A stretch of 50,767 bases of DNA from CAZUGO01 sp964619935 (GTDB lineage: Bacteria; Planctomycetota; Phycisphaerae; UBA1845; CAIVHJ01): assembly GCA_964619935.1 (NCBI GenBank), contig CAZUGO010000081.1, positions 1 to 50,767 of the forward strand, given 5' to 3'. Both the position numbers and the translations under genes were made by a program. The stretch's first letter is position 1; each line of letters opens with the position of its first letter. The notes beneath the pieces were generated by a model. That model saw nothing but the letters and a program-made list of their open reading frames with translations, ran no database searches and was not told where the DNA came from. Positions 15,993 through 24,929 of this stretch are shown here, in pieces.

Positions 15993-18281
15993 TCAACCCT
16001 CGACCGGCGGGCTGGCCGGCGTGTTCGCCGGCTGGCCGGAGGACTGCTGTCGGATCCGGCGAACGGTCTCGGAGAGCGATTCAATCTTGGCGGTAAGCGG
16101 TTCGGGAACCCGCTGCACGGCGACGGCGGGCAAGGCCTCGCCGCGGGTCGGGACCGGCATCGATCGGCGGCTGTCGGCGACCCGTCGGGTGGCGTTGATC
16201 AAGGCCTCGATCGACAGGCGGGCCTTGTCCGCCTTCTCAATCATGGCCCGCAGTTCGGTCAGCCGCACCTGCCCGTCTTGCAGATTGCGTTCCGCGACGC
16301 TGCCGATGGAGCGCAGTTCCTTCATCAGCCGCGTGGGGTGCACGGTATTCTCGCGAAGCTGCTCGAGCTGTTTGGGCAGCTTGGCCACCGCTTTCTCGGC
16401 TTCCTGGACCAAGCCCTTGAGGTCGCCGACCTGTCCCTGGGATTGCGTGTAAATCTCGCGGAGCACGTCGCGGAGCTTGTGGGTCTTGGTGCAGCGATCT
16501 TCGAGTTCCTCGATGGTCCCGACTGCGTCGCTCTCGATCTCTTCCAGCCGCGCGCACAGGGCCTTGCCTTCCTTGGACAGTTGCCGGGAACTGTCCAGCG
16601 ACTCGGTTACCGTTTTCTGCAGGACGTCGGACGCGTTCTGCACGATCTTGGTCATGCGCTCGACCTGCTCCATCTGCCGCGAGGCCCGGGCCATGATCTC
16701 CTGCGGCTGATTCAGGAGGATGCCGGCCTGGCTGATGAGCTGCTGGAGGTGCTCGGTGGCCTGTTCCACGCTTTGGAGTGACTGGGTGACCGTGTCCAGC
16801 TTGACCTCGCGCTGCGACAGCTCCGCGGCGATTTTCTCGAAACGCTGCAGTTGCTGGTCGAGCGTGGCCAGGCGCTTGCTGCGGCTGGCTTCCTTGGTCT
16901 CGTGCTTGACCACCAGGTTCTTGATTTCCTGCCATTTGCGATTGATGGCCCGCTTGCACTCGTTGAGTTCGCGGTCGAAAGACACCTGCCGGCTGGTGAG
17001 TTTCTTCTCGATGAAGCCGGCCCGTTCGTTGAGGTTGTGATCCTGTTCCCCGAGCTGCTGCGAGATCCGCTCCAGGTCGCGCATCTGCTGGGCGATGCGG
17101 GCTTCGCGTTCGACCAGTTTGCGGTCCTGGGTGTCGAGCTGGGTGGACAGCGCCCGCATCTCTTCGACCCGTCCGGCCAGGGCCTTGTCGCGCTGGTCCA
17201 GACTGCGTTCCTGTTCCTGCAGGGTCACGGTCAGCCGGTGGAGCTCCCGGATCTTGGTGTCCAGCGTCGACTGGTGCTCGTGGAACTTGAGTTCCTGGGC
17301 CTGCAACTTGCTGGACATGCGGTGCAGTTCGTGGATCCGCTGATCGGTGTCGGCGGCGGTGGATTCCAACTCCTGGATCTGCGACTCCAGCGACTGCACG
17401 TATTGGCTGGTGATCTCCGAGATGGCCGCTTCGACCTCATCGTGCCGCGAGGAGCCGCCGGGTTCGCCATCGGGCATCGTCATCATCTCGTCGATGACGG
17501 CGCTGACCCGGGCGCCGTCCACGGCGTAGACGGCTTCGGAGTAGGCACTCAGCAGCACGTTGTCGCACAGGTTGTTGATCAGTCGCGGGACGCCGTTGGA
17601 ATACTGGAAGATCAGATCCAGGGCTTCATCGTCGAAAATGCGGGCGTCAGGGCGGCCGGCGGTGCGCAGGCGGTGCTGGATGTAGCGCTCGGTGAGATCG
17701 CGGGACAGACAGGTAATGTGGAAATTGCGGAAGACCCGCTGCTTGAGCTGCTTGGAGCCCGATTTCTGCAACATCTGGTTAAGGTCGCGCTGCCCCAGCA
17801 ACACGATCTGGAGCAGCTTGCCGTCGGCGACTTCCAGGTTGCTGACCAGGCGGAGGTGTTCGAGGTTCTTCTCCGACACGGTCTGGGCGTCATCCACCAC
17901 CAGCACGGCGGCCCGCTCCTTGGAATACAGCGTCAGCAGGTATTCCTCGAGGACCGTCAGGATCTCCATGGTGTTGTAGCTGGTCTCGATCGGGATCTGG
18001 AACTCGTTGCAGATGCCCTGGAGCAGGTCCGCGCCGGCCAGGTAGCTGTGGTTGAGCACCGCCGTTTCGGCGTTCTTGCCCAGACGACTGACCAGCATGT
18101 GTCCCGCAAAGGACTTGCCCGTGCCGACGTCGCCGGTCACCACCACCAGGCCTTTGCGCTCCTGGACCCCGTAGACCAGCGAGGCCAGGGCTTCCTCGTG
18201 CTGCGGGCTGCGGAAGAAGAAGCGGGGGTCCAGCGTGCTGTTGAACGGTGTCTCTCGGAGACCGAAGAATTCGGTATACAT
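15993..18281 (-). CDS. ExeA-like AAA ATPase with long coiled coil
   Basis: The 762-residue protein begins MYTEFFGLRETPFNSTLDP, the classic opening of ExeA/MshM-type ATPases, at the ATG at 18281 with GGAG ten bases upstream. The ATPase part spans about residues 1-270: Walker A GDVGTGKS at 50-57, Walker B AAVLVVDDAQ, and FNNFHI-like then SNGVPRLINNLCD segments typical of the family. From about residue 290 to 730 the sequence is almost unbroken heptad-rich coiled coil (for example QELESTAADTDQRIHELHRM), ending in a Pro-rich tail. ExeA-type ATPases normally have peptidoglycan-binding or membrane segments after the ATPase; here neither is present. It is the first gene of the ESCRT-like run. Confidence 0.8.
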   Translation of the reverse strand: MYTEFFGLRETPFNSTLDPRFFFRSPQHEEALASLVYGVQERKGLVVVTGDVGTGKSFAGHMLVSRLGKNAETAVLNHSYLAGADLLQGICNEFQIPIETSYNTMEILTVLEEYLLTLYSKERAAVLVVDDAQTVSEKNLEHLRLVSNLEVADGKLLQIVLLGQRDLNQMLQKSGSKQLKQRVFRNFHITCLSRDLTERYIQHRLRTAGRPDARIFDDEALDLIFQYSNGVPRLINNLCDNVLLSAYSEAVYAVDGARVSAVIDEMMTMPDGEPGGSSRHDEVEAAISEITSQYVQSLESQIQELESTAADTDQRIHELHRMSSKLQAQELKFHEHQSTLDTKIRELHRLTVTLQEQERSLDQRDKALAGRVEEMRALSTQLDTQDRKLVEREARIAQQMRDLERISQQLGEQDHNLNERAGFIEKKLTSRQVSFDRELNECKRAINRKWQEIKNLVVKHETKEASRSKRLATLDQQLQRFEKIAAELSQREVKLDTVTQSLQSVEQATEHLQQLISQAGILLNQPQEIMARASRQMEQVERMTKIVQNASDVLQKTVTESLDSSRQLSKEGKALCARLEEIESDAVGTIEELEDRCTKTHKLRDVLREIYTQSQGQVGDLKGLVQEAEKAVAKLPKQLEQLRENTVHPTRLMKELRSIGSVAERNLQDGQVRLTELRAMIEKADKARLSIEALINATRRVADSRRSMPVPTRGEALPAVAVQRVPEPLTAKIESLSETVRRIRQQSSGQPANTPASPPVEG

Positions 18282-18584
18282 GCGTGATTCACTCCGCCAG
18301 ATCGAGGTTATCGGTATCCGAGCAGGATATCGGTCTACGGCTCCGGGTGCTTGACCATTCTTTGGGGGAATCCTGGGTTTCCGCGGCGGTGGCCGCCACT
18401 CGGGTTGGTCGATATCGGGCCATCCAATCGCCGAGCGCACCTTCAGGCGGTTGCCCAACCGATTCCGCAATCAAAGTTCGTTGCGGAAGCTGCCGATTGC
18501 TCTTGAGGATGCCGGTACTGCGCATCGAACGGAGTCGAGCCAGGGTGACACACCAGGAAGGGCCCTATTCCAGGTATGTGAACA
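18282..18584. other. Divergent intergenic region upstream of the ESCRT-like run
   Basis: This 303-bp stretch must hold the promoter of the minus-strand run starting at 18281 and probably that of the plus-strand zinc-ribbon gene. I looked for TTGACA/TATAAT type pairs on both strands and found none with good spacing. No reading frame in it looks coding. Confidence 0.4.
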
Positions 18585-19061
18585 ATGATCCACGTTCGAG
18601 CCCAGGAAATGAGCACCTCCAGCGTATCGTACGGTCCCGCGGTGGCCGCTTCCGAGGTTCCGCGGGTGACCAAGGCGGCCGCTGCCAACAGCCGGGTGCA
18701 ATGCGGCCGTTGCTTGAATAACATGGAAATCACGCCGGCGCTGGTCCGCCCGCACCTCAAGTGCACGCGTTGCCACCGGCACCTGGGGCTGCCCAAACTC
18801 ATCCGCCATGTCTGTTCCTACTGCGGCTGTCACGGAGAGTACGGCCTGGACAGTTCCGGGCGGCGGATTCCGTGCCGCCACTGCGGCATGCGCATCCCCG
18901 TGCCGGTGCAAGTGGCCATGCCGCAGCATCGCCGCCGCCGGGCAGCGCATCGTGCACCCAAGCACACCCCCAAAGGCAGCAGCATGGTGCCACTGCTGGT
19001 GTCCCTGGGTGTATCGGTTCTGGGGCTGTTGCTGTGCATCAAGCTGATCACCAACCTGTGA
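18585..19061 (+). CDS. Zinc-ribbon protein with C-terminal membrane anchor
   Basis: The 158-residue product has several zinc-type Cys pairs (CGRC, CTRC, CSYC with CGCHG, then CRHCG) between residues about 40 and 100, a very basic linker (RRRRAAHRAPKH), and one membrane segment at the end (MVPLLVSLGVSVLGLLLCI). This makes it a tail-anchored zinc protein. A second ATG at 18609 could be the true start; neither has a well-spaced ribosome site. It is divergent from the ESCRT-like run. The family is not recognised beyond the zinc ribbons. Confidence 0.65.
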   Translation: MIHVRAQEMSTSSVSYGPAVAASEVPRVTKAAAANSRVQCGRCLNNMEITPALVRPHLKCTRCHRHLGLPKLIRHVCSYCGCHGEYGLDSSGRRIPCRHCGMRIPVPVQVAMPQHRRRRAAHRAPKHTPKGSSMVPLLVSLGVSVLGLLLCIKLITNL

Positions 19062-19207
19062 GCCTCGTCCGCCATTCCGGCGTCGAAGTCCGCTTCCCAA
19101 CCGCGACTGCCGGCCCTTGTTGTTGCCCAACCCGACCGCTACGCTAGTCGGGTAGGGTGCCCCCCGTTTCGCAGCGGCGTTTCCAGCGAACGCGCGCGAC
19201 GAAGCCC

Positions 19208-19501
19208 ATGGTACCAGCGCGCCGGGATGACGGGGGTTCCGGCGGGCGCGGAGCACGGCCCGTGGGCCTCGATTCCGAATGTGATGGTGCCCACGAACCC
19301 GACCCGGAGGACTGCACCGCCGCCGAGGACTCAGTGGACGTGGAGCCCTGTGCGTCGTGCGGTGCCGCCATCTACGAAGCCGCCGGGCGCTGTCCGGAGT
19401 GCGGCGCCTGGGTGGTGCGCCCGGGCCGCAGCGGTCGGCTCACTTGGCTGATCCTGGTGATCGGGGTGCTGCTGGCCTTTGCCGCCCGGGCGCTGCGCTA
19501 A
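19208..19501 (+). CDS. Small zinc-ribbon membrane protein
   Basis: From the ATG at 19208 the product has 97 residues: an acidic, disordered N-terminus, one zinc ribbon (CASCGAAIYEAAGRCPECG), and a final membrane helix (LTWLILVIGVLLAFAARAL). The frame also opens at a GTG at 19157, and neither start has a strong ribosome site. The layout matches the preceding gene in small form, so the two may be related tail-anchored proteins. It is followed by ftsK 90 bp downstream. Confidence 0.5.
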   Translation: MVPARRDDGGSGGRGARPVGLDSECDGAHEPDPEDCTAAEDSVDVEPCASCGAAIYEAAGRCPECGAWVVRPGRSGRLTWLILVIGVLLAFAARALR

Positions 19502-19591
19502 CTTCAGGATCGGGTTTTGGCTGGACGCCGCGACCGCGGCCTGCCGATATAGTCGCATCCTGAACCAATTGTCCTACAACAGGTTCGCCGT

Positions 19592-21943
19592 ATGAGTGCA
19601 GCAAGACGACGCAACCCAGCCGACCCGCCAGACCCGGCACCCTACGGCGTTCTGGTGCTGCTGCTCGGCGCGGTGTTCGTGGCCACGGCGGTGCTGACCT
19701 TCAGCCCCGCGGATGATCCCAATCCCCATGTCTATCCGCACGCGGATCCGGCGCATAACGCCTGCGGTCGGGTCGGTGCCTGGGGGGCGTATCACCTCAT
19801 TCGATTGCTCGGCGGCGGGTTGTACCCCATGCTGATCCTGATCATCCTGGGCTGCTTCGTGAGGATCACGAACGGTCCGCTGGAGCACGTCTGGCAGCGG
19901 GTAGCCGGTGGTGCCGTCCTCGGGGTAGTCACCTCGGTGTGCGCTTACCTGATCTGGCCACAGGGCCTGCCCGACCTGCCCGGCGGGTACGCCGGCGCCT
20001 TGGGCGTGTTCCTGGGGCGGTTGATGACCGCCAACCTGTCCATCGCCGGCACGCTGCTTATTCTGGGCTATTTCGCCTTCGCGGCTTTGTTGTTCATCTC
20101 GGACGGATTCTGGAGTCGCGTCCTGCGGACGGCGTCGGGCTGCTCGCAAGCCACCCGGTTGGCCATCGTCTCGGCGGGCAGCGCCGGGATGGCGGTGGTC
20201 AACCGGACCGCCGAGGCCATCAAGCGACCGGATCCCGTGGTTGGGCCGCCGTCTGCCGCCCCGCGGAAGCCAGCGGCCGTCCGCGAAGGGCCGCCACCTG
20301 AGCCTGCCCCCGTGGATCCGCCGGCTGCGATCCGCGAGCGCCCCGCCGACCAGGCGCTTAAGAAGGTCAAAGAGCTGACGTTCCGCAGCAACAAGCCCAA
20401 GCCGGATGACACCACCGGGTGTTATCCAGCGACTCTGGACGATTGGGTCCTGCCGCCGGTCTCGCTCCTGGAATCGATCGAGTACGCACCCAGCGCCGAG
20501 CAGGAGCGAATGGCCCGGGAGAAGGCCCAGACGCTCCAGAATACGCTGCGGGATTACCGCATCGAAGCCCCCGTGGTGGCCATCGAGACCGGACCGGTGA
20601 TCACCATGTACGAGCTGCAACTGGCCCCGGGCGTGAAGGTCAGCCAGATCAGTGCGTTGTCCAACGACATCGCCCGGGCCTTGAAGGCTCCGGCGATCCG
20701 GGTGGTCGCGACCATGGCCGGCAAGAGCACGGTCGGCGTCGAGGTCCCGCGGACCGATCGCGAGAAGGTTCGACTCAAGGAGCTGATGACCCTGAGCGGC
20801 AAGGCCGCCCAGAACATGAAGCTGCCGCTGTTTCTGGGCAAGGATGCCAGCGGCACCCCCATGGTCTTCGATTTGACACGCATGCCGCACATGCTGATTG
20901 CCGGCACCACCGGATCCGGTAAGAGTGTCTGCATTAACTCCATCATCATGAGCTTGCTGATGACCCAGCGTCCGGATCGGGTCAAGCTGATCCTGGTCGA
21001 TCCCAAGATGGTGGAACTGAACACCTTCAAGGAAGTGCCGCACCTGATGTGCCCCATCGTGACCGACATGCACAGGGCCGAGAAGATCCTGGAGTGGGCC
21101 TGCATGAAGATGGATGAGCGCTACGCTCTGCTCGCCGAGGCCGCAGTGCGCAACGTCTCGGAGTACAACCGCCTCGGACACCAGGAAATCCACCGGCGGC
21201 TGCGCCCATCCAACGAACAGGAGGCGGCCCAGATTCCGGCCAATATTCCATATGTGGTGATTGTCATCGACGAACTGGCCGACCTGATGATGACCTCGGC
21301 CAAGGAAGTGGAGTACCACCTCTCGCGCCTGGCCCAGAAGAGCCGGGCGGTTGGAATTCACATCGTGGTTGCCACGCAGCGTCCGGAGGCCAGGGTGGTG
21401 ACCGGGCTGATCAAGTCCAACATGCCCTGCCGCTGCGCGTTTCGAGTAGCCGCCCGCATGGATTCGCGGATTGTTCTGGATCAAAACGGCGCCGAGGTTT
21501 TGTTGGGCCAGGGGGATATGCTATTCCTGCCGCCGGGGTCATCGATGCTGGTGCGAGCCCAGGGCACGTTCATCGAAGACGGCGAGATCGCCGGCGCCAT
21601 CGCCGATCTGCGCAGCAAGGGACGGTGCGATTTTCATCCCGAGTTGATGCGTATCCGGCCGGCCAGCGCCACCGGCGAAGCGGAGCGCGACGAGTTGTTC
21701 GACTCCGCCGTTCAGATCATCCTGGAGACCCAGCGCGGCAGCGTCAGCCTGCTGCAGCGGCGACTGACCATTGGGTACTCCCGGGCGTCGCGGCTGGTGG
21801 ACCAGATGGCCGAGGCCGGCATTGTGGGCGAATACAAAGGCTCCCAGGCCCGTGAAGTGCTGATGACGCCCGAGGATTGGGAGGCCTTCCAGGCCCAGGG
21901 CGAGCCCGGCGACGAGGCCTTCGCCGATGATGATCCCGAGTAA
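19592..21943 (+). CDS. ftsK: FtsK/SpoIIIE-type DNA translocase
   Basis: FtsK pumps chromosomal DNA through the division septum and helps dimer resolution. The 783-residue protein has four predicted membrane helices in the first 175 residues (for example YGVLVLLLGAVFVATAVL and LSIAGTLLILGYFAFAALLF), a short linker (about 190-270) and the motor: ALKAPAIRVVATMAGKSTVG, Walker A GTTGSGKS at 438-445, Walker B VIVIDELADLMM, and VATQRPEARVVTGLIKSN. The last 70 residues are the gamma winged helix that reads KOPS-like sites (QRGSVSLLQRRLTIGYSRAS). The linker is short compared with E. coli, as in SpoIIIE. A TATAGT box lies about 40 bp upstream but has no good -35 partner. Confidence 0.95.
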   Translation: MSAARRRNPADPPDPAPYGVLVLLLGAVFVATAVLTFSPADDPNPHVYPHADPAHNACGRVGAWGAYHLIRLLGGGLYPMLILIILGCFVRITNGPLEHVWQRVAGGAVLGVVTSVCAYLIWPQGLPDLPGGYAGALGVFLGRLMTANLSIAGTLLILGYFAFAALLFISDGFWSRVLRTASGCSQATRLAIVSAGSAGMAVVNRTAEAIKRPDPVVGPPSAAPRKPAAVREGPPPEPAPVDPPAAIRERPADQALKKVKELTFRSNKPKPDDTTGCYPATLDDWVLPPVSLLESIEYAPSAEQERMAREKAQTLQNTLRDYRIEAPVVAIETGPVITMYELQLAPGVKVSQISALSNDIARALKAPAIRVVATMAGKSTVGVEVPRTDREKVRLKELMTLSGKAAQNMKLPLFLGKDASGTPMVFDLTRMPHMLIAGTTGSGKSVCINSIIMSLLMTQRPDRVKLILVDPKMVELNTFKEVPHLMCPIVTDMHRAEKILEWACMKMDERYALLAEAAVRNVSEYNRLGHQEIHRRLRPSNEQEAAQIPANIPYVVIVIDELADLMMTSAKEVEYHLSRLAQKSRAVGIHIVVATQRPEARVVTGLIKSNMPCRCAFRVAARMDSRIVLDQNGAEVLLGQGDMLFLPPGSSMLVRAQGTFIEDGEIAGAIADLRSKGRCDFHPELMRIRPASATGEAERDELFDSAVQIILETQRGSVSLLQRRLTIGYSRASRLVDQMAEAGIVGEYKGSQAREVLMTPEDWEAFQAQGEPGDEAFADDDPE

Positions 21944-21951
21944 CCGGGTGG

Positions 21952-22290
21952 TCAGCCGCGGAGCGTCTCATCAATCTTGGCCGCGAGGATGAAGTCACTC
22001 TCGGTCAAGCCGTTGATCTTGTGCGTCCAGATCTCCACGCCGACTTTGCCCCAGGACAAGTGCAGGTCCGGGTGGTGTCCCTGGTTCTCGGCGAGCGCCC
22101 CGATGGCGTTGACCGCGGCCAGCGCCTGGCCGAAATCCTCAAACTTGAACTGCTTGCTGAGGTGGTGTTCGTCGACCACCGACCAGCCGTCCAGTTGCCC
22201 GGCGAGGGCGCTGAGCGCCTGACCCTGCAGCGGCGGCACACCGCCCTTGCAGGGCACACAGTCTCTGGCTGCCAGTCTCGGTGTACTCAT
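21952..22290 (-). CDS. phhB: 4a-hydroxytetrahydrobiopterin (pterin-4a-carbinolamine) dehydratase
   Basis: This enzyme dehydrates the pterin carbinolamine formed by aromatic amino acid hydroxylases. The 112-residue protein has the family signature: GWSVVDEHHLSKQFKFEDF, then ENQGHHPDLHLSWGKV (His72, His73, Pro74) and IWTHKINGLTESDF. GGGAGAA precedes the ATG by about eight bases. No aromatic amino acid hydroxylase gene is nearby; in many bacteria without one the protein is still kept. It ends 8 bp from the convergent ftsK stop. Confidence 0.93.
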   Translation of the reverse strand: MSTPRLAARDCVPCKGGVPPLQGQALSALAGQLDGWSVVDEHHLSKQFKFEDFGQALAAVNAIGALAENQGHHPDLHLSWGKVGVEIWTHKINGLTESDFILAAKIDETLRG

Positions 22291-22336
22291 GAGCTATTCT
22301 CCCGTGGTGTTCCGGATCGCTTGAGCAAGCGCTGGC

Positions 22337-23149
22337 CTACTCGGATGCGGGCGAGGCGCCGGCTTCCGGGGCCGCAATCAGCGCTTCGTCGGAGCGCGCG
22401 CCCTGCATCAGCTTCCTGGCGATCTCGTATTGTACAAAAGATCGGCCCACGCAGTCGGTGTGGCCGCCTCGCCACCCCAAGCGGTCCCATTTGCGATTCC
22501 AGCCGATATTAACGACCTTGTGACTGTCGGACCCCTTGCCCTGCAGGCCAACCAGCCCGGCGACCGGAACGTACAGCCGCTTGTCCACGGTGCCGATGGT
22601 CTTGACGAACTGCAGCATGGCGTCGTTCTCGGAATGGTACACGTAGACATGACCCTTCACGCTCGCCAGCGCCGGGCGGATGTCATAACTGCTGGACAGC
22701 GAAGAGCCCAGCAGAAACAGGTTGTTGACCTTGAAACGGCCTTTGAGCTTCTCCAGGGCCCAGACGGCCACCCCGGTCCCAGCCGACAAGGCCACAATGT
22801 TCACTTCCTGCCGCGGAAAGCGCTTCTTGTATTCGGCGATGCGCTTGGCCAGCGCGGTGGCCGACAACTTGTTGACCCCCAGCGGGTCCACCTGGTCCAA
22901 TAACGGGATCCGGGTCGCGCTCCAGTCGAAGACCTCACAGTCGCCGGTGTACCCCCCACGACGCAGTCCCTCGGGCACCTCTTGGACCCCGTAGCCCCAC
23001 CCGCCGGCACCGTCCAGGTAAAAGACCTTGCCGTGAGGTTCGAACATGGGGTTCGACGTCTGGCATCCGCTGGCCGTCGCCAGCAACAGCGCCAGGGCGG
23101 GCAACCCGCGGCGGGCGACTTTGCTCCATGATGTGGCAGCCGTGTCCAT
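22337..23149 (-). CDS. Lipoprotein with alpha/beta-hydrolase-like fold
   Basis: From the ATG at 23149 (another is at 23161) the product has 270 residues and a lipoprotein signal: LPALALLLATASGCQ with the lipobox ending at Cys. The mature part reads like an alpha/beta hydrolase: KVFYLDGAGGWGYG near the start, a nucleophile-elbow-like IVALSAGTG where Ala replaces the first Gly of GxSxG, VYHSENDAML with a candidate Asp, and WRGGHTDCVG with a candidate His. A Ser-Asp-His triad is thus possible. It would sit on the outer face of a membrane. Substrate unknown. The frame is open far upstream (to 23587) with no similarity there. Confidence 0.7.
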   Translation of the reverse strand: MDTAATSWSKVARRGLPALALLLATASGCQTSNPMFEPHGKVFYLDGAGGWGYGVQEVPEGLRRGGYTGDCEVFDWSATRIPLLDQVDPLGVNKLSATALAKRIAEYKKRFPRQEVNIVALSAGTGVAVWALEKLKGRFKVNNLFLLGSSLSSSYDIRPALASVKGHVYVYHSENDAMLQFVKTIGTVDKRLYVPVAGLVGLQGKGSDSHKVVNIGWNRKWDRLGWRGGHTDCVGRSFVQYEIARKLMQGARSDEALIAAPEAGASPASE

Positions 23150-23611
23150 GAACTCAACCATTCGTGCCCAGCGGTGCTCCGGCGCGCCGACGTCATCGGA
23201 ATCGTGTCGCGGTCCTCCCCCGGGAGCAGTCGCCGCGGCGCCACGGCCGGTGCCAACAATTCTAGCAGCCGGTTGCCCCGGCGCCTTGGTATTCGTCGGC
23301 AAATGCCCATACCATCCACCGCTCGCCGGAGCCACGGCTGCGGCAGCGGTCCGATAAGCAAAGGCCGCCGTGCAGGGACGGATTCGTGTGGGAGATGGTG
23401 TTGCCCTCGGTGAGAACGCCGCTAGAGTCGGCGGAGTCAGCGCGGGAGCATCGCCGGCGCCCGGCGTCCGGAGGCCGACCGCACGGTGCCGGGACCCGGC
23501 CGGCGCGCCTTTCTGCTCAGCGCCGAGGGATTTGGCGTGTTGCGGCTTGGGGCCTTTTGTGCTAGTTTCTGCGAGTCGCCAATTCACTCGGGAGGACGTT
23601 CACGGCTGCCC

Positions 23612-24556
23612 ATGATCGTCGATGCTTACACCCACGTCTGGGAGTCGCCAGAGCAACTTGGCAAGTCTTGCGAACACTTGCTGTCGCGCCTGGATCGGCG
23701 ACGCAAAGCCGCCACCGGCCCCGACGAGAAACCACCCTTGAAATTACCCTCTGCGGCCACGCCGCACCATCTGGCGGCATGTGCCCCGGCGGATCGCGCC
23801 ATCGTTGTGGCCTTCAAGAGCCGGTTTCTCGAAGCCAACATCCCCAACAGCTACGTCGCCGAATACGCCAAGGAACATCCCGAGAAAATGGTGGCCTTCG
23901 CCAGTCTTGATCCCAGCGACCCCGCGGAGGCGCTGGAGGACCTGGATGAAGCCCATCGTGTGCTGGGCATGAAGGGCGTGGCCATCGCCCCGGCGGCCCA
24001 GGACTTCCATCCGGCCAGCAGCAACGCCTACGTCGTGTACGAACGGGTCTGCGCCCTGGGGCTCCCGGTGCTGATCCATCCGGGCATTTACGTGGCGCCA
24101 CAGCACAAGCTTGAGTATGCCAAGCCCATTCTGCTCGACGAGGTCGCCAGGGACTTCCCGGACCTCAGGCTGGTGATCACGCACTTTGGGTTCCCGTGGG
24201 TTGGTGAGACCATCGTCCTGCTGGAGAAGCATCCGAATCTCTATGCAGAACTCAGCAGCCTGCTGGTCCAGTCCTGGCAGGCCTACACCGCCCTGCTGAC
24301 CGCCCACCAGTACGGTGTGATGGACAAGCTGCTGTTCGGCAGCGGCTTTCCATTCAGCACCGCGGCCAAGGGCATCGAGGCGTTGTACAGCATCAACCAG
24401 ATCTGTCGGGGCACTGCGTTGCCGACCTTGCCGCGGGAGCAACTGCGGGGGATCGTCGAGCGGCCCACGCTCAGCACTCTCGGTATTGCCGATGTGGGTC
24501 CGGTGACCCAGGACCTCTCAAGAGAGGTGCTGCTCACCGAAGATGAGCCGGCGTGA
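23612..24556 (+). CDS. Amidohydrolase family 2 (ACMSD-like) TIM-barrel protein
   Basis: The 314-residue protein begins MIVDAYTHVWES, where the usual metal motif HxH is reduced to a single His. Further marks of the family are FASLDPSDP, GMKGVAIAPAAQDFHP, VLIHPGIY, LRLVITHFGFPWVGE and LLFGSGFPFS near the end, where decarboxylase-type members have GSDFP (here Ser replaces... Gly-Ser-Gly, so the Asp ligand is missing). Loss of one of the two first His residues and of the late Asp suggests altered or lost metal chemistry. GGAGGA lies 15 bases before the ATG. Reaction and substrate cannot be told from sequence. Confidence 0.8.
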   Translation: MIVDAYTHVWESPEQLGKSCEHLLSRLDRRRKAATGPDEKPPLKLPSAATPHHLAACAPADRAIVVAFKSRFLEANIPNSYVAEYAKEHPEKMVAFASLDPSDPAEALEDLDEAHRVLGMKGVAIAPAAQDFHPASSNAYVVYERVCALGLPVLIHPGIYVAPQHKLEYAKPILLDEVARDFPDLRLVITHFGFPWVGETIVLLEKHPNLYAELSSLLVQSWQAYTALLTAHQYGVMDKLLFGSGFPFSTAAKGIEALYSINQICRGTALPTLPREQLRGIVERPTLSTLGIADVGPVTQDLSREVLLTEDEPA

Positions 24557-24780
24557 CCGCTTCTGCCGCCGGCGCTTCCCTCCAGAACTGGTCGGGCAGG
24601 GTCAGTGCCCTGAAAATGGATTGCGTGGTCCGGGATCGCCTCATGCCATTTTGGCGGTGTCCGGGTCCCTGGGGCGGGCTTGCCAAACGCACCGCCCGCA
24701 GGGCCGCTAATTTGTATAACTATCTATAAGATATGAAGTTATATTTTCTACTATTCCCGCTAAGTGCCCCACGGACCGAG
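24557..24780. other. Intergenic region with an AT-rich patch
   Basis: No gene is seen here. The stretch 24709-24760 is unusually AT-rich for this genome (it contains TATAACTATCTATAAGATAT) and lies just upstream of the promoter of the pyrK-like gene, where it might act as an upstream activating element. Confidence 0.4.
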
Positions 24781-24809
24781 TTGACAGCGGTGGTCAGCTC
24801 TGCTAGAGT
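24781..24809 (+). promoter_or_regulatory. Sigma-70 type promoter of the pyrK-like gene
   Basis: A perfect TTGACA (24781-24786) is followed after 17 bases by TAGAGT (24804-24809). Transcription would begin near 24816 and give a leader of about 115 nt before the ATG at 24930. Confidence 0.75.
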
Positions 24810-24833
24810 TTGGATGTCGACAGCGCTTGAAAC

Positions 24834-24853
24834 GGTGGGTCAATCGACCCGCC
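24834..24853 (+). promoter_or_regulatory. Leader hairpin upstream of the attenuator
   Basis: Arms 24834-24841 and 24846-24853 pair over 8 bases (one G-U) with a 4-base loop. It forms inside the predicted leader of the pyrK-like transcript and could be part of a switch with the terminator that follows. Confidence 0.45.
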
Positions 24854-24883
24854 TCAATATTCGGCTGTTTTTGGCCGTGGCGG

Positions 24884-24926
24884 ACTTCCGGAGTTCGGTT
24901 TACCCCTGACTCCGGAAGTTTTTTTT
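24884..24926 (+). terminator. Intrinsic terminator in the leader, likely attenuator
   Basis: A perfect 11-bp stem (24884-24894 with 24909-24919), a 14-base loop and eight Ts (24919-24926) end just 3 bases before the ATG of the pyrK-like gene. The second arm also holds GGAAG, the only ribosome-site-like sequence, so the same hairpin could stop transcription and hide the start. Its place between promoter and gene argues for attenuation control. Confidence 0.75.
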
Positions 24927-24929
24927 ATC

